From: a virus
Virus record (IMG/VR): IMGVR_UViG_3300025645_000331
Location: 1 to 29,343 of that record
DNA: 29,343 bases
Strand: one strand, 5' to 3'
The notes under the pieces were generated by a model, which saw nothing but the letters and a program-made list of their open reading frames with translations, searched no databases and was not told the DNA's origin. Below, in pieces: positions 7,191 through 14,679 of this stretch. A program made the translations under genes and the position numbers. Numbering within the stretch: position 1 is the stretch's first letter; each line of letters opens with the position of its first letter.

Positions 7191-10100
7191 TGGGTCAAAA
7201 ATATGTTGATGGTATAGGTTTATATACTTATGATGATAAACTGTCTGAGGAAGAAGTACAGGCAAATATAGACTATCGCATAGCAACTACACCTAAATAC
7301 GCTAAACAAACTTTTGCAACTGGATTTAATGATACACAATCTATGATATATAGATGGTGGCAAAAACTTACAGATGAAGAAAATGAGTATGGCAGATGGA
7401 TGGAAGGTCAAACAAAAGAGTGGGCACAGAATGTAGGGTATTATGATTCTATTGCTTTAGAAGCATATTATGCAGAAATAGCAAATGCTAGAAATTTAAG
7501 TGGTACAGAAAAATCAGACAGAGTTACTAATCGTGAAGTTATAGCTGAATTTCAAGATGATATGCGTAATGCATATGAAAATAATAGTGGTGATGTATCA
7601 GCAGTACAACAAAAATATGGATATACGCCAGAAGATATCAGTGTTCTTGATGGTCTTATGGCTATGATGCAAAATCCAGCAGCGTCATTAGGTGCATTAA
7701 CAGGTATGGCAGTTAAAGACCCAGAGTTATTATTAATTAATTTTTTAAGAATACCTAAGATTGTTGCACAAGGTACAGAAATGGCTAGAAAAACTGTTAC
7801 TGCTGCAACAAGAATGCAACCACAGTATGTAAAAAAACTAGGTAAAGCCATGACAAATGCTAGAGCAGCTAACATGGTAGGTAGAGGAGCAGAAGGTGCT
7901 GTGTATGGTGGCGTGTATGAAGCACTACATGATTTAACTTTTAAAGGTAAGATAAATACAAAAAACATTAAGACTGGTGCGTCTATGGGCTTTTTATTAG
8001 GCACAGCATTTGGTGCAATTACACCTACATCCTCTAACAGTTGGTTTGTAGATAGAGTTGGGTCAAAAAACGCAGAAAAAAAATGGAATAGTACTAGACT
8101 TAACGAAAGATGGCAACAAGCACAAGAAAGAACTGACCCTAGCAGACCAAAATATGAAACTGCTAGAGTAAATCCTAATAACACACCGCTTAAACCACCT
8201 AAGAAACCACCTATTTTTAGACCAGTGCCTAAAGATGCTGAACTGCCAGATGGTTTTACACATAAGAATAGGTATGATTATTGGAAAGACCAAGCATTAA
8301 ATACTTTCCCAATAAACAAAAGAATTACTGTAGAAACTCTTGATAAGAGAATAGAAAATCTCACTAAACAATTAACTAAAAAGAAAAATCCAGATGGTAG
8401 TCCATTGTTTACTGTTGAAGAGGCTGCAGGTTTAGCAGCTAGACATCAAGCAGAAATAGTATTAAGTAAGAAAAAGCCAGAAGTATGGTCTGTAATTATG
8501 GACAATGCTCTTACTAATCCACAGAAAAATAGAAAGTGGGGAGAGTTTGAAGAAGGTTTACAGGGCAAAAATAACAAAAGACAGCCAGACTATGAAGCAC
8601 CTCCTAGAAAAGCAGAAGAGTTTGAAAACATATATGACCCAGTAGATTTAAACGCAACACAAGCTGTTCCTAAAGGCAAACTTGCTAAAGCAGCAGCTAT
8701 AGGTGCTGTAGCAGGAGCATTAGTTGCTGAAGATGACAAAGAATTAATGGCATTTTTAGGTGCATTATCTTTTGGTGTAGCTAGAGGTACAGTACTTAAA
8801 GGCATTAATCCTAGTGTGGCTAAAATGAAATTAGTTGGTCATAAGATAGCTAATGAAGGTAAGAAAGTAGAAGAAGGCATGCAAAAAGGTGCTGCTATGG
8901 TTGGTCAGTTAATCCAAAAAATAGCTATGGATGATGCTAAACGACTTGAGTTTCTTACAAATTTAGAAAATTTTAGTAAAACTTATTATGATAAACCGCT
9001 TGAAGGTAAATACAAAACACATAAAGAATATATCCTTGCAAAACATGGTGAAGATTATTTAGAAGCTGCAACTGCTTACCATAATACAATGGAAGAATTT
9101 TGGAAAATGGGAAATGATGCAGGTGTGTTAGCTGATTACGCACATATTCAAGATTATGTTACGCACATATTTGGCAAAGAGTTATCGCCAGAAAATATGA
9201 AACTTTTACGAGATAAATTTCTTGAACTTGCAGACCAACAATCATTTGATTTTAGAAAACAAAGAGCATTATTTGACACAATAGAAAACATTGCTAAAGA
9301 AAGAAATATAATAGTTGACCCTGTAAGAATTTTAACTGCATATACTAACTCATTACAAAAAGTATTAGCAGGAAAAGAAATTGTTAAACATTTAAATAAA
9401 AGTGGTGTTCAATATGGTGATGAATACTTAGGTCTTGCTGTTAATAAAGCTAACAAAAAACAAGTTGAAATTGCAAAAAGAGAGGGTTATAAAGAAAGTG
9501 AAATGCCTTTTCTAAAAGACCAATTATTACATCCGTTGATAAAAACAGCTATAGAAGATTTTTATCAGCCTAGTATTGGAAGTAAAGGATTTGCACACAA
9601 AGCGTCTGTATTAAACAATGCTATGAAAAGAGTAGTGTTATCTGGTTCTTTATTCCACGCACAAGCATTATTGCTATCTGGTATATATGCAGGTGGATTA
9701 GTACATGCGTTCACTAGCAAAGGTAGAGAAACTAGAAAATTAGTAAGAGAATTTTTAAACAATGAATACGATTTAAATGCAGTTGTATACGACAAAAGTG
9801 GCAATGCAATTAAAGTAAGAAACAAAGTAAGTGGAAAGTTTGAAGATTTAAAAGGTAATTATGTACACGCAGAGTTAGTTAGAGAAATAGTAGATGCTAG
9901 ATTAGGTATCGGATATGCCAAAACAAATGAACTAACTAACGCAGGTTATCGTACAGTTAAAGATTTTTTAGATAAAAGATTACCACCATTAGGTAAAGCA
10001 CAAGATAAAATTGATAGAATTACATGGGATATAATTCACGACAGGTCTAAAATGTTTGCTTATCTTACTTGGAAAGATAGATTAATGAATCCTAAAAAAA

Positions 10101-10972
10101 GGATGTTAGATAATTTATTTCTTGGCAGAAAAGATAAGGCTTTAGATGAATTAGAAGCTAGAGAGGTAGCAGCTCAATATGCTAATGATGCTTATGGTGG
10201 ACAAAACTTTAATAAATTAAGTTTAGACTGGGAAGCATTAGCAATTGAAAATGCTAATAATCCTAAAGGTGTATTTTATAATTGGTTGGCACTAGCAGCT
10301 ACACCTTCAAGAAAAAATTTATCTAACTGGTTGTTACTATCACCAGACTGGACTATATCAAACATACAAATTGGTTTTAAATGGGCAGGGTATAGTACTA
10401 ATGCTGTGAAAAAATTATCTAAAGGACAAAAATTAACTGCTAAAGAATATGCAGAAATGAGAATGTACTGGGGTTATACAGCTAGAGCAGCAGTATCTAC
10501 AACTGCATTAGCATATGTTCTGCATGAAACTTTTAAAGAAGAAGGTAGTGGTGAATTTGACATTCAAGAGTTTTGGAAAACAGGTAGATTAAATTTAGGT
10601 AATGGTGAACAAATGGTTGTTTCGAAACAAATTGCAGAGCCCGGTCATTGGGTTATGAATCCTATTCATACATTTATGAACAAGGGTGCGTCACTACCAA
10701 AGGCTGCTACAGAAATATTATTTGGTAAACAATGGATATCAGTTAAACATGGAGGCAGTATTACAGGACCAACTTTTGATAGAACAGACCCTAAAGACTG
10801 GTTAAACTGGATGTCTAACAAGGCTACACCAATTTCACTGCAGCCATTTAAACAGGCAATTGTAGATGAAGATACCCCTGCAGGGTATAAGATGTTTCAA
10901 AAGGCAGCAGGAGGATTTATCGGTTTCCCTCGATATGGTAGACCAGATAAAAAGAAAATAAGAATTTACTAG
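7190..10972 (+). CDS. Giant internal / DNA-ejection protein, about 1260 residues
   Basis: I chose ATG 7190 because it overlaps the previous stop; the longer frame would need a TTG at 7172 inside the upstream gene. The protein begins MGQKYVDGIGLYTYDDKLSEEEVQ. It has several small-residue hydrophobic stretches that could enter membranes (near 98-115, 245-285, 495-530, 855-880), separated by long helical, lysine-rich parts. The last 250 residues, with LSNWLLLSPDWTISNIQ, then LGNGEQMVVS and a P-rich end, look like the phage 'large polyvalent protein' C-terminal domain (LPD38 type); this is from memory. The size and place after the tail genes fit a T7 gp16-like ejection protein. No transglycosylase motif is seen. 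Confidence 0.7.
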   Translation: MGQKYVDGIGLYTYDDKLSEEEVQANIDYRIATTPKYAKQTFATGFNDTQSMIYRWWQKLTDEENEYGRWMEGQTKEWAQNVGYYDSIALEAYYAEIANARNLSGTEKSDRVTNREVIAEFQDDMRNAYENNSGDVSAVQQKYGYTPEDISVLDGLMAMMQNPAASLGALTGMAVKDPELLLINFLRIPKIVAQGTEMARKTVTAATRMQPQYVKKLGKAMTNARAANMVGRGAEGAVYGGVYEALHDLTFKGKINTKNIKTGASMGFLLGTAFGAITPTSSNSWFVDRVGSKNAEKKWNSTRLNERWQQAQERTDPSRPKYETARVNPNNTPLKPPKKPPIFRPVPKDAELPDGFTHKNRYDYWKDQALNTFPINKRITVETLDKRIENLTKQLTKKKNPDGSPLFTVEEAAGLAARHQAEIVLSKKKPEVWSVIMDNALTNPQKNRKWGEFEEGLQGKNNKRQPDYEAPPRKAEEFENIYDPVDLNATQAVPKGKLAKAAAIGAVAGALVAEDDKELMAFLGALSFGVARGTVLKGINPSVAKMKLVGHKIANEGKKVEEGMQKGAAMVGQLIQKIAMDDAKRLEFLTNLENFSKTYYDKPLEGKYKTHKEYILAKHGEDYLEAATAYHNTMEEFWKMGNDAGVLADYAHIQDYVTHIFGKELSPENMKLLRDKFLELADQQSFDFRKQRALFDTIENIAKERNIIVDPVRILTAYTNSLQKVLAGKEIVKHLNKSGVQYGDEYLGLAVNKANKKQVEIAKREGYKESEMPFLKDQLLHPLIKTAIEDFYQPSIGSKGFAHKASVLNNAMKRVVLSGSLFHAQALLLSGIYAGGLVHAFTSKGRETRKLVREFLNNEYDLNAVVYDKSGNAIKVRNKVSGKFEDLKGNYVHAELVREIVDARLGIGYAKTNELTNAGYRTVKDFLDKRLPPLGKAQDKIDRITWDIIHDRSKMFAYLTWKDRLMNPKKRMLDNLFLGRKDKALDELEAREVAAQYANDAYGGQNFNKLSLDWEALAIENANNPKGVFYNWLALAATPSRKNLSNWLLLSPDWTISNIQIGFKWAGYSTNAVKKLSKGQKLTAKEYAEMRMYWGYTARAAVSTTALAYVLHETFKEEGSGEFDIQEFWKTGRLNLGNGEQMVVSKQIAEPGHWVMNPIHTFMNKGASLPKAATEILFGKQWISVKHGGSITGPTFDRTDPKDWLNWMSNKATPISLQPFKQAIVDEDTPAGYKMFQKAAGGFIGFPRYGRPDKKKIRIY

Positions 10973-10982
10973 GAGAAATAAA

Positions 10983-11834
10983 ATGAACCCCAATGAAGAA
11001 AGATTAAAAGAGTTGCAAGCAGAAATTGAGCAAAAGAAAGCTGAGATTGCTGCAATAAAAGCTGATGACCAACAAGTTAAAGCTGATGAAATGGCTAGTA
11101 CTGACCCAACAGCAGAACAAATGGCTCTTCTACAAGGAAGAGGACTAACAGGTAACAGGGATGCTGATGGTAATTTAGTAACAGAACCCGAAGTAGCAAA
11201 GCCTTCATTAGAAGAAGTTTTGAATGGATTAAATATTCCTGGTGTTCTTAATATGGACATGCAAGACAGCAAGAAAAAACAAGTTCTAACTGATGCTGCT
11301 CTTGGAATAGATATGGATAGAGAAAGTTTAGTTATGTCACCAGAATTTCAAGCTATATTTGGTGATTCCTATAATGATGTAGCAGACCCACTTAAAGTAA
11401 CAATAAAAAAAGGGCCAACAGATGAAGAGATTGATGAAGCTGCTGATAAAAAAATACAAGAAACTATGTATGATATAGATGGCAATTATCGTAAAGATGA
11501 AAAGTCAAACAGGATGCGTGACATGGGAAATCCAGAGCAAGATAGAAGAAGTTCTATGGTTGATGATATGGATGACCGTTCTATGGGATTCAAAGCTGAT
11601 GATGGTGGTAACATGAGTGTTGATGAGAAGGATGACTTCTGGAAAACACAAGAAGGGTATAATAAAGCTATGGAAATGTATGGTAGTAAACCTGCATTTG
11701 TTCCAGACGAGCCAACAATGGTGTTTAATCCAACAACACAAGAGTATGAAGAAATCAAAGATGAAGATAAAGAAGAGTTTGTTGATTTTGCTCAGCCTCG
11801 TATGTCTGCTGACCTTAAAGCCTTGCTTGGGTGA
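10983..11834 (+). CDS. Acidic helical protein of unknown function, probably virion-associated
   Basis: AGGAG lies 9 bases before the ATG. Residues 1-40 are a coiled coil (EERLKELQAEIEQKKAEIAAIKAD); the remainder is very acidic and low in hydrophobic residues, with a C-terminal 'RMSADLKALLG' tail. It sits between the giant internal protein and the lysozyme gene. It could be a chaperone or small internal protein; no family is recognised. Its last 30 codons overlap, in another frame, a stretch that would read as a signal peptide in front of the lysozyme (see findings). Confidence 0.65.
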   Translation: MNPNEERLKELQAEIEQKKAEIAAIKADDQQVKADEMASTDPTAEQMALLQGRGLTGNRDADGNLVTEPEVAKPSLEEVLNGLNIPGVLNMDMQDSKKKQVLTDAALGIDMDRESLVMSPEFQAIFGDSYNDVADPLKVTIKKGPTDEEIDEAADKKIQETMYDIDGNYRKDEKSNRMRDMGNPEQDRRSSMVDDMDDRSMGFKADDGGNMSVDEKDDFWKTQEGYNKAMEMYGSKPAFVPDEPTMVFNPTTQEYEEIKDEDKEEFVDFAQPRMSADLKALLG

Positions 11835-11835
11835 T

Positions 11836-12366
11836 ATGACTGCTGATGAAATAAGAGCCTCGTTAAAGAGAGCAGGGTTTGAAGATGATGAAATCCCTGC
11901 TTTACTAGGCAACATAGATGTAGAAACTGGTGGGAGTTTTGACTTTCGCCAGATAGAAGATACTACGAAAGAACAAAAAGGCTATGGTTTATTTCAGTTT
12001 ACTGGTGGACACCTTACATCTTACCTTGATTACTTAGAAGATACTCAGCAAGAAGATAGTGCTGATGCTCAGACTAGATTTGTATTTGCTAATATCTATG
12101 ACAAAGAACCACCTCATGTTATAGGTGCAGGGAATCAAAGAAAAATACAAGAGGCATTTGATGATGGAAACTTTAGTGAAAAGTCTGATGTCTTTGCTAG
12201 GTGGTATGAACGCTTTGAAGGTTCAGAAGATGACGATACTATAGTTCCTAGTATGTTTCGTGGGCGTTGGTATGACAAATACCTAGATAAATTTGATAGA
12301 TTTATCGATGATAGTCAAGCCCCATCATACAATGAAAGAATAAAGAGGGCTAGAAAGTACGATTAG
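11836..12366 (+). CDS. Phage lysozyme (tail-lysozyme type endolysin or virion hydrolase)
   Basis: From ATG 11836, one base after the previous stop, the product has 176 residues. It shows LLGNIDVETGGSFDFRQIED (23-42), with Glu30 the likely catalytic acid, followed by KGYGLFQFTGG (48-58). This is the pattern of the Phage_lysozyme2 family, which cleaves peptidoglycan glycan strands. A WYERFEGS and RWYDKYLDKF part follows. It may be the endolysin that works with the putative holin at 843, or a virion-borne hydrolase. The frame stays open 73 codons upstream and includes an export-signal-like segment beginning at 11746 or 11761, so a longer secreted form is possible. Confidence 0.8.
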   Translation: MTADEIRASLKRAGFEDDEIPALLGNIDVETGGSFDFRQIEDTTKEQKGYGLFQFTGGHLTSYLDYLEDTQQEDSADAQTRFVFANIYDKEPPHVIGAGNQRKIQEAFDDGNFSEKSDVFARWYERFEGSEDDDTIVPSMFRGRWYDKYLDKFDRFIDDSQAPSYNERIKRARKYD

Positions 12367-12396
12367 TTACCTGTTTGTCGGCACAAGTACAGGTAA
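12367..12396. terminator. Hairpin right after the late operon
   Basis: TTACCTGT (12367-12374) pairs with ACAGGTAA (12389-12396). An inner stem TTGT/ACAA with loop CGGC adds four pairs after a two-base bulge. It begins directly after the lysozyme stop, where + and - strand genes converge. No U-run follows on either strand, so it is a weak or factor-assisted terminator, or an mRNA end-protecting hairpin. Confidence 0.5.
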
Positions 12397-12546
12397 ACTT
12401 GCCAAAAAAGGGTATAACCACCTTCGCCTTGTTGATTGTACATACCCACATCAACTGTAGTTTTAACTTGCACTAACACCTCATGAATAATGGAGGGAGT
12501 GATAGTGCTCAAGGATGTACTCCCTGTAAGGATTACCCCTCCTAAA
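12397..12546. other. Convergent intergenic region with further inverted repeats
   Basis: No gene is seen here. Two more inverted repeats occur: GTTGAT/ATCAAC (12431-12436 and 12450-12455) and AGGGAGT/ACTCCCT (12494-12500 and 12519-12525, 18-base loop). They lie between the ends of the late (+) and early (-) transcription units and may help to end one or both transcripts. Confidence 0.4.
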
Positions 12547-12726
12547 TTAGGTAACTGGTAATCTTAATTTATCTCTATCTAAATTTGCTACGGATAGTTC
12601 ACCGTTTAAAGCAAATATCTTTAGCAAAGACGAGCGACTAATTCCATATCGTTCTGCTTTAGCGTCTATAAATTTCAAATCACGCTTGTTAATCTTAATA
12701 TTAATTTGTTCTGTCGCTTCGTTCAT
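12547..12726 (-). CDS. Ribbon-helix-helix (Arc/CopG-like) DNA-binding protein
   Basis: I start at ATG 12726 (59 residues) rather than the TTG four codons upstream; GAGAAA precedes this ATG. The sequence TEQINIKINKRDLKFIDAKAERYGISRSSLLKIFALNGEL fits a ribbon-helix-helix fold: one beta strand with alternating residues (QINIKI), helix A (DLKFIDAKAERYG), turn (IS), helix B (RSSLLKIFALNG). Such proteins bind DNA as dimers at palindromes. A perfect 17-bp palindrome lies just upstream (12764-12780) across its promoter, so autoregulation is likely. It is the last gene of the leftward cluster and has its own promoter. Confidence 0.75.
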   Translation of the reverse strand: MNEATEQINIKINKRDLKFIDAKAERYGISRSSLLKIFALNGELSVANLDRDKLRLPVT

Positions 12727-12751
12727 AACTTTTCTCAATCAAATAAAGCGT

Positions 12752-12762
12752 ATTATATACCA
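12752..12762 (-). promoter_or_regulatory. Promoter -10 for the ribbon-helix-helix gene
   Basis: On the - strand the sequence reads TGGTATATAAT, offering TATAAT (12757-12752) or an extended TGG-TATATA. No clear -35 hexamer is present; the -35 region is occupied by the palindrome at 12764-12780. Transcription would start about 20 bases before the ATG at 12726. Confidence 0.5.
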
Positions 12763-12763
12763 G

Positions 12764-12780
12764 TAAATAGAATCTATTTA
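12764..12780. promoter_or_regulatory. 17-bp perfect palindrome, likely repressor operator
   Basis: TAAATAGA (12764-12771), a central A, and TCTATTTA (12773-12780) form a perfect 8-1-8 inverted repeat. It covers the -35 to -19 region of the promoter for the ribbon-helix-helix gene and includes the stop codon of the upstream gene. The most likely ligand is the ribbon-helix-helix protein encoded directly downstream. Confidence 0.6.
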
Positions 12781-13041
12781 AAGTTTACACACACCATCTT
12801 CGCAATCATCGTCTGCTGGTGCTGATACAATATACTCGTTTTTATTTAGTTTAGGAATTGGTGTTTTAGATGATTTAGTTAGTAGGTTTCCGTGTTGGTA
12901 TTGTTCAATTAGATTATCATAGGTTCGTATCTCGCACCTCTTATAGTATATTTGATAAGCCTCTTCAAACCTAAGACTTAATACTTTCGCCCTGTGTGCG
13001 TAATCTGTAGCCAATGCGTCACATAATTCTAACCTCGTCAT
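12778..13041 (-). CDS. Hypothetical 87-residue early protein
   Basis: AAAGGAG lies about 10 bases before the ATG at 13041. The N-terminal half is helical (LELCDALATDYAHRAKVLSLRFEEAYQIYYKR), the C-terminal half polar with an acidic, cysteine-containing end (DDDCEDGVCKL). The cysteine pair is spaced C-x4-C, too little for a metal site alone. It overlaps the RusA gene by 23 bases and is co-transcribed with it. Function unknown. Confidence 0.6.
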   Translation of the reverse strand: MTRLELCDALATDYAHRAKVLSLRFEEAYQIYYKRCEIRTYDNLIEQYQHGNLLTKSSKTPIPKLNKNEYIVSAPADDDCEDGVCKL

Positions 13042-13438
13042 TTTGTTCTAACTCCTTTTGTTTGTAAAGTATGTAGCCTTCATTGCTATATATTTTTCTA
13101 GCAAATATCTCTACTACTTGTCTGTCATCTATAAAAAAAACACCATTCAAAGAATCTAATATTGCTTTGATGTAGTTATCAATGTCTGAATTGTTACTAC
13201 AGTATGTGTTGTTTAACTCTTGCTTCTTTTTCTTAGACCAAGACACTGGTATCTTAATCATAAAATCTATTTCAACACGGACTAGCTTTTCAGAGAGAGT
13301 CGTATTCAACTCACTGGTTAGTGCTTCCATGTCTTGTTTAAACTTAGTGTACTTCTTTGGATAATAAGTAGACCATCTGCTGACTCTTGGTCTACTGGCT
13401 GGTACTGGATTTATTTCAAATCTCTGAGTACAAATCAT
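13019..13438 (-). CDS. rusA: RusA-like Holliday junction resolvase
   Basis: The 139-residue protein has the RusA hallmarks: FEINPVPASRPRVSRW at the N-terminus, then NSDIDNYIKAILDSLNGVFFIDDRQVVEI (83-111). D85, D87 and D95 correspond to the acidic residues that bind the catalytic metal in E. coli RusA, with K91 and D104-D105 also conserved. The enzyme cuts four-way junctions as a dimer, here probably to resolve branched DNA from ERF-driven recombination before packaging. It is in the leftward operon next to the NinB-like gene, a common pairing in phages. Confidence 0.92.
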   Translation of the reverse strand: MICTQRFEINPVPASRPRVSRWSTYYPKKYTKFKQDMEALTSELNTTLSEKLVRVEIDFMIKIPVSWSKKKKQELNNTYCSNNSDIDNYIKAILDSLNGVFFIDDRQVVEIFARKIYSNEGYILYKQKELEQNDEVRIM

Positions 13439-13589
13439 ATCTTAAAGACTCTAGTTTGTCTATAGTAATAGACAATAAAAATCTTACTTCCATATCTCTA
13501 GGTTCGTCTTGCTCTCTCGCTACTTCTAAAGCGTCTTGAATGTTGGTTCTAATTTCATCAAGTAATGCTTCATGCTGATGTATACTCAT
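13416..13589 (-). CDS. Small 57-residue helical protein
   Basis: A frame from ATG 13589 to TGA 13416-13418 encodes a protein starting MSIHQHEALLDEIRTN, helical and acidic (ALEVAREQDEPRDMEV), ending KLESLRYDLYSEI. It overlaps the NinB-like gene end by 20 bases and the RusA start by 23 bases, and fills what would otherwise be a 130-base gap in a gap-free operon. There is no clear ribosome binding site, so translational coupling would be needed. Function unknown. Confidence 0.55.
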   Translation of the reverse strand: MSIHQHEALLDEIRTNIQDALEVAREQDEPRDMEVRFLLSITIDKLESLRYDLYSEI

Positions 13590-13989
13590 TGTAAACTGCT
13601 ATTTTATAATCACTGTTGTGAGGTAACTTGATGCCCCACTCACCCGAAAACATTTCAATCTCGCAAATGTAATCTATAAATTCATCAATGTTTAGTTTTC
13701 TAGTTGATGGTATTTGAGAAATCTTCTTGCCTTTCTTAGTTGTAAATTCTATTTTAGGTAGAAATTTATCTGCCAATATTAAATGCATTTCATCTTTGGA
13801 GTAACCTACCTCTTGAGAAAGGATGCCTACCCAGTAGAAATACAATCTGTTTTGTGCGTCTGAACGACTAGATTTTTGTATAGTGACTACTGCTTCTTTA
13901 GCAGTTGGATTTTCTAAAAAGTAATCTTGGACTAAACTTTTAAATGCAGCTTGTTTTGGTTGGTCTTTTTGTATAACTTTACTAATCAT
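13570..13989 (-). CDS. NinB-like recombination protein
   Basis: The 139-residue protein contains VVTIQKSSRSDAQNRLYFYWVGILSQEVGYSKDEMHLILADKFLP (34-78), the pattern 'R-S-x-x-Q-N-x-x-Y/W' typical of the NinB (lambda Orf) family. NinB proteins bind single-stranded DNA or branched DNA and help strand exchange. It neighbours RusA and is in the same operon as ERF, giving a complete phage recombination set. Its ATG (13989) touches the DUF3310 stop. Family call is from motif recognition, not alignment. Confidence 0.7.
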   Translation of the reverse strand: MISKVIQKDQPKQAAFKSLVQDYFLENPTAKEAVVTIQKSSRSDAQNRLYFYWVGILSQEVGYSKDEMHLILADKFLPKIEFTTKKGKKISQIPSTRKLNIDEFIDYICEIEMFSGEWGIKLPHNSDYKIAVYNEYTSA

Positions 13990-14213
13990 TATAGCATACT
14001 GTCAATCTGTAGTTGGATATATTGCATAGCTTTTCTTAGGTCTTGTATCTGACCCTCGCCCTCATGCTTATACTGATACCTCGCAAGATATTTAACTGCG
14101 TTCCCAATACAGAAGTTCATGTCTTGAGAAATGATAAAGTCGATAGGCTCTATCTCGCCTTTAGTATAATGCGAGGGGTTAGTTATAGTATCGTGTATCT
14201 TGTCTTTAGCCAC
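13989..14213 (-). CDS. DUF3310 family protein
   Basis: I choose GTG 14213, whose start overlaps the stop of the small membrane protein (GTGGCTAA), giving 74 residues; an upstream TTG would extend into that gene. The core NPSHYTKGEIEPIDFI, then FCIGNAVKYLARYQYK and DLRKAMQYIQLQID, is the signature of DUF3310, a very common small phage family sometimes labelled nucleotide kinase without evidence. It lies among recombination genes. Biochemical role is not established. Confidence 0.85.
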   Translation of the reverse strand: MAKDKIHDTITNPSHYTKGEIEPIDFIISQDMNFCIGNAVKYLARYQYKHEGEGQIQDLRKAMQYIQLQIDSML

Positions 14214-14304
14214 CGACCCAGCCAAGCAACAAGCCCACAATAACAATAGCTAAAAAAACCGTAAGGCTTTTATCAGCTAATACTTTCTCAATCATTTCTT
14301 TCAT
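14206..14304 (-). CDS. 32-residue single-span membrane protein
   Basis: ATG 14304 has a strong AGGAGT ribosome binding site 6 bases upstream; the frame ends at TAA 14206-14208. The product is MKEMIEKVLADKSLTV followed by a strong membrane segment FLAIVIVGLLLGWVGG to the end. It overlaps the DUF3310 start by eight bases, so it drives that gene's translation. Its early-operon location argues against a lysis role and for a host-membrane or superinfection-exclusion role, which is inference. Confidence 0.7.
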   Translation of the reverse strand: MKEMIEKVLADKSLTVFLAIVIVGLLLGWVGG

Positions 14305-14326
14305 ATCTTACTCCTAATATTAAAAA

Positions 14327-14382
14327 TGGGTATAGACTTCAAAGTTGTAAGCACTAAATGAAGATAGAAAAAACTATACCCA
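14327..14382. other. Long-range inverted repeat between early genes
   Basis: TGGGTATAG (14327-14335) is the exact reverse complement of CTATACCCA (14374-14382), with a 38-base interior that contains a second pairing, CTTCA/TGAAG (14337-14341 and 14359-14363). On the - strand the stem is followed by TTTTTAA, so it could act as a terminator or attenuator between the YbcO-like nuclease and the small membrane protein gene. The core GGTATAG/CTATACC is shared with the acceptor stem of the tRNA-like element at 18590-18726. Confidence 0.55.
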
Positions 14383-14388
14383 GAAGTA

Positions 14389-14679
14389 TTATAACTTAAT
14401 TAAATTACTTAGTATTAATAATTTTTGTGTTTTAAATACTGCTCGTGCTACCTGCAGTTCAAGCCACTCTCTTTCTATAGGTGGGTCTAACTGTCGTCTG
14501 CCATCTATAATGTCATGACAATTACAACAGGCATACATGCCAAACAGGTCTGATTGTTTAGTTCCCATGCCTCCACCGTTCATGTGTGCGTAAACTACGG
14601 TTTCATTTTCGGGCATACAGCCCTCTAATCTTACTTGGCAAGGCTTACCCCTTGCTGATTGTTGTATTTTAGTGGTCAT
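14389..14679 (-). CDS. YbcO-like (DUF1364) putative nuclease
   Basis: AGGAG lies 10 bases before ATG 14679. The sequence SARGKPCQVRLEGCMPENETVVYAHMNGGGMGTKQSDLFGMYACCNCHDIIDGR carries the family's paired cysteines (C14, C21, C48/C49, C51), a central histidine (H32) and CCNCHDIIDGR, the pattern of the DUF1364/YbcO group with an HNH-like zinc site. YbcO is proposed to be a structure-specific nuclease in lambdoid recombination regions. It overlaps the DnaB helicase gene by 11 bases. Confidence 0.8.
   Translation of the reverse strand: MTTKIQQSARGKPCQVRLEGCMPENETVVYAHMNGGGMGTKQSDLFGMYACCNCHDIIDGRRQLDPPIEREWLELQVARAVFKTQKLLILSNLIKL

Noticed and set aside
7552-8184. Long antisense open frame (210 codons) opposite the giant internal protein gene
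   Set aside because: It lies fully opposite a well-supported gene, has no ribosome site, and reads as hydrophobic and Ser/Cys-rich text typical of the reverse strand of AT-rich genes.
12374-12420. Classical rho-independent terminator after the lysozyme
   Set aside because: The stem is good, but no T-run follows on either strand, so only a weak terminator or protective hairpin is claimed.
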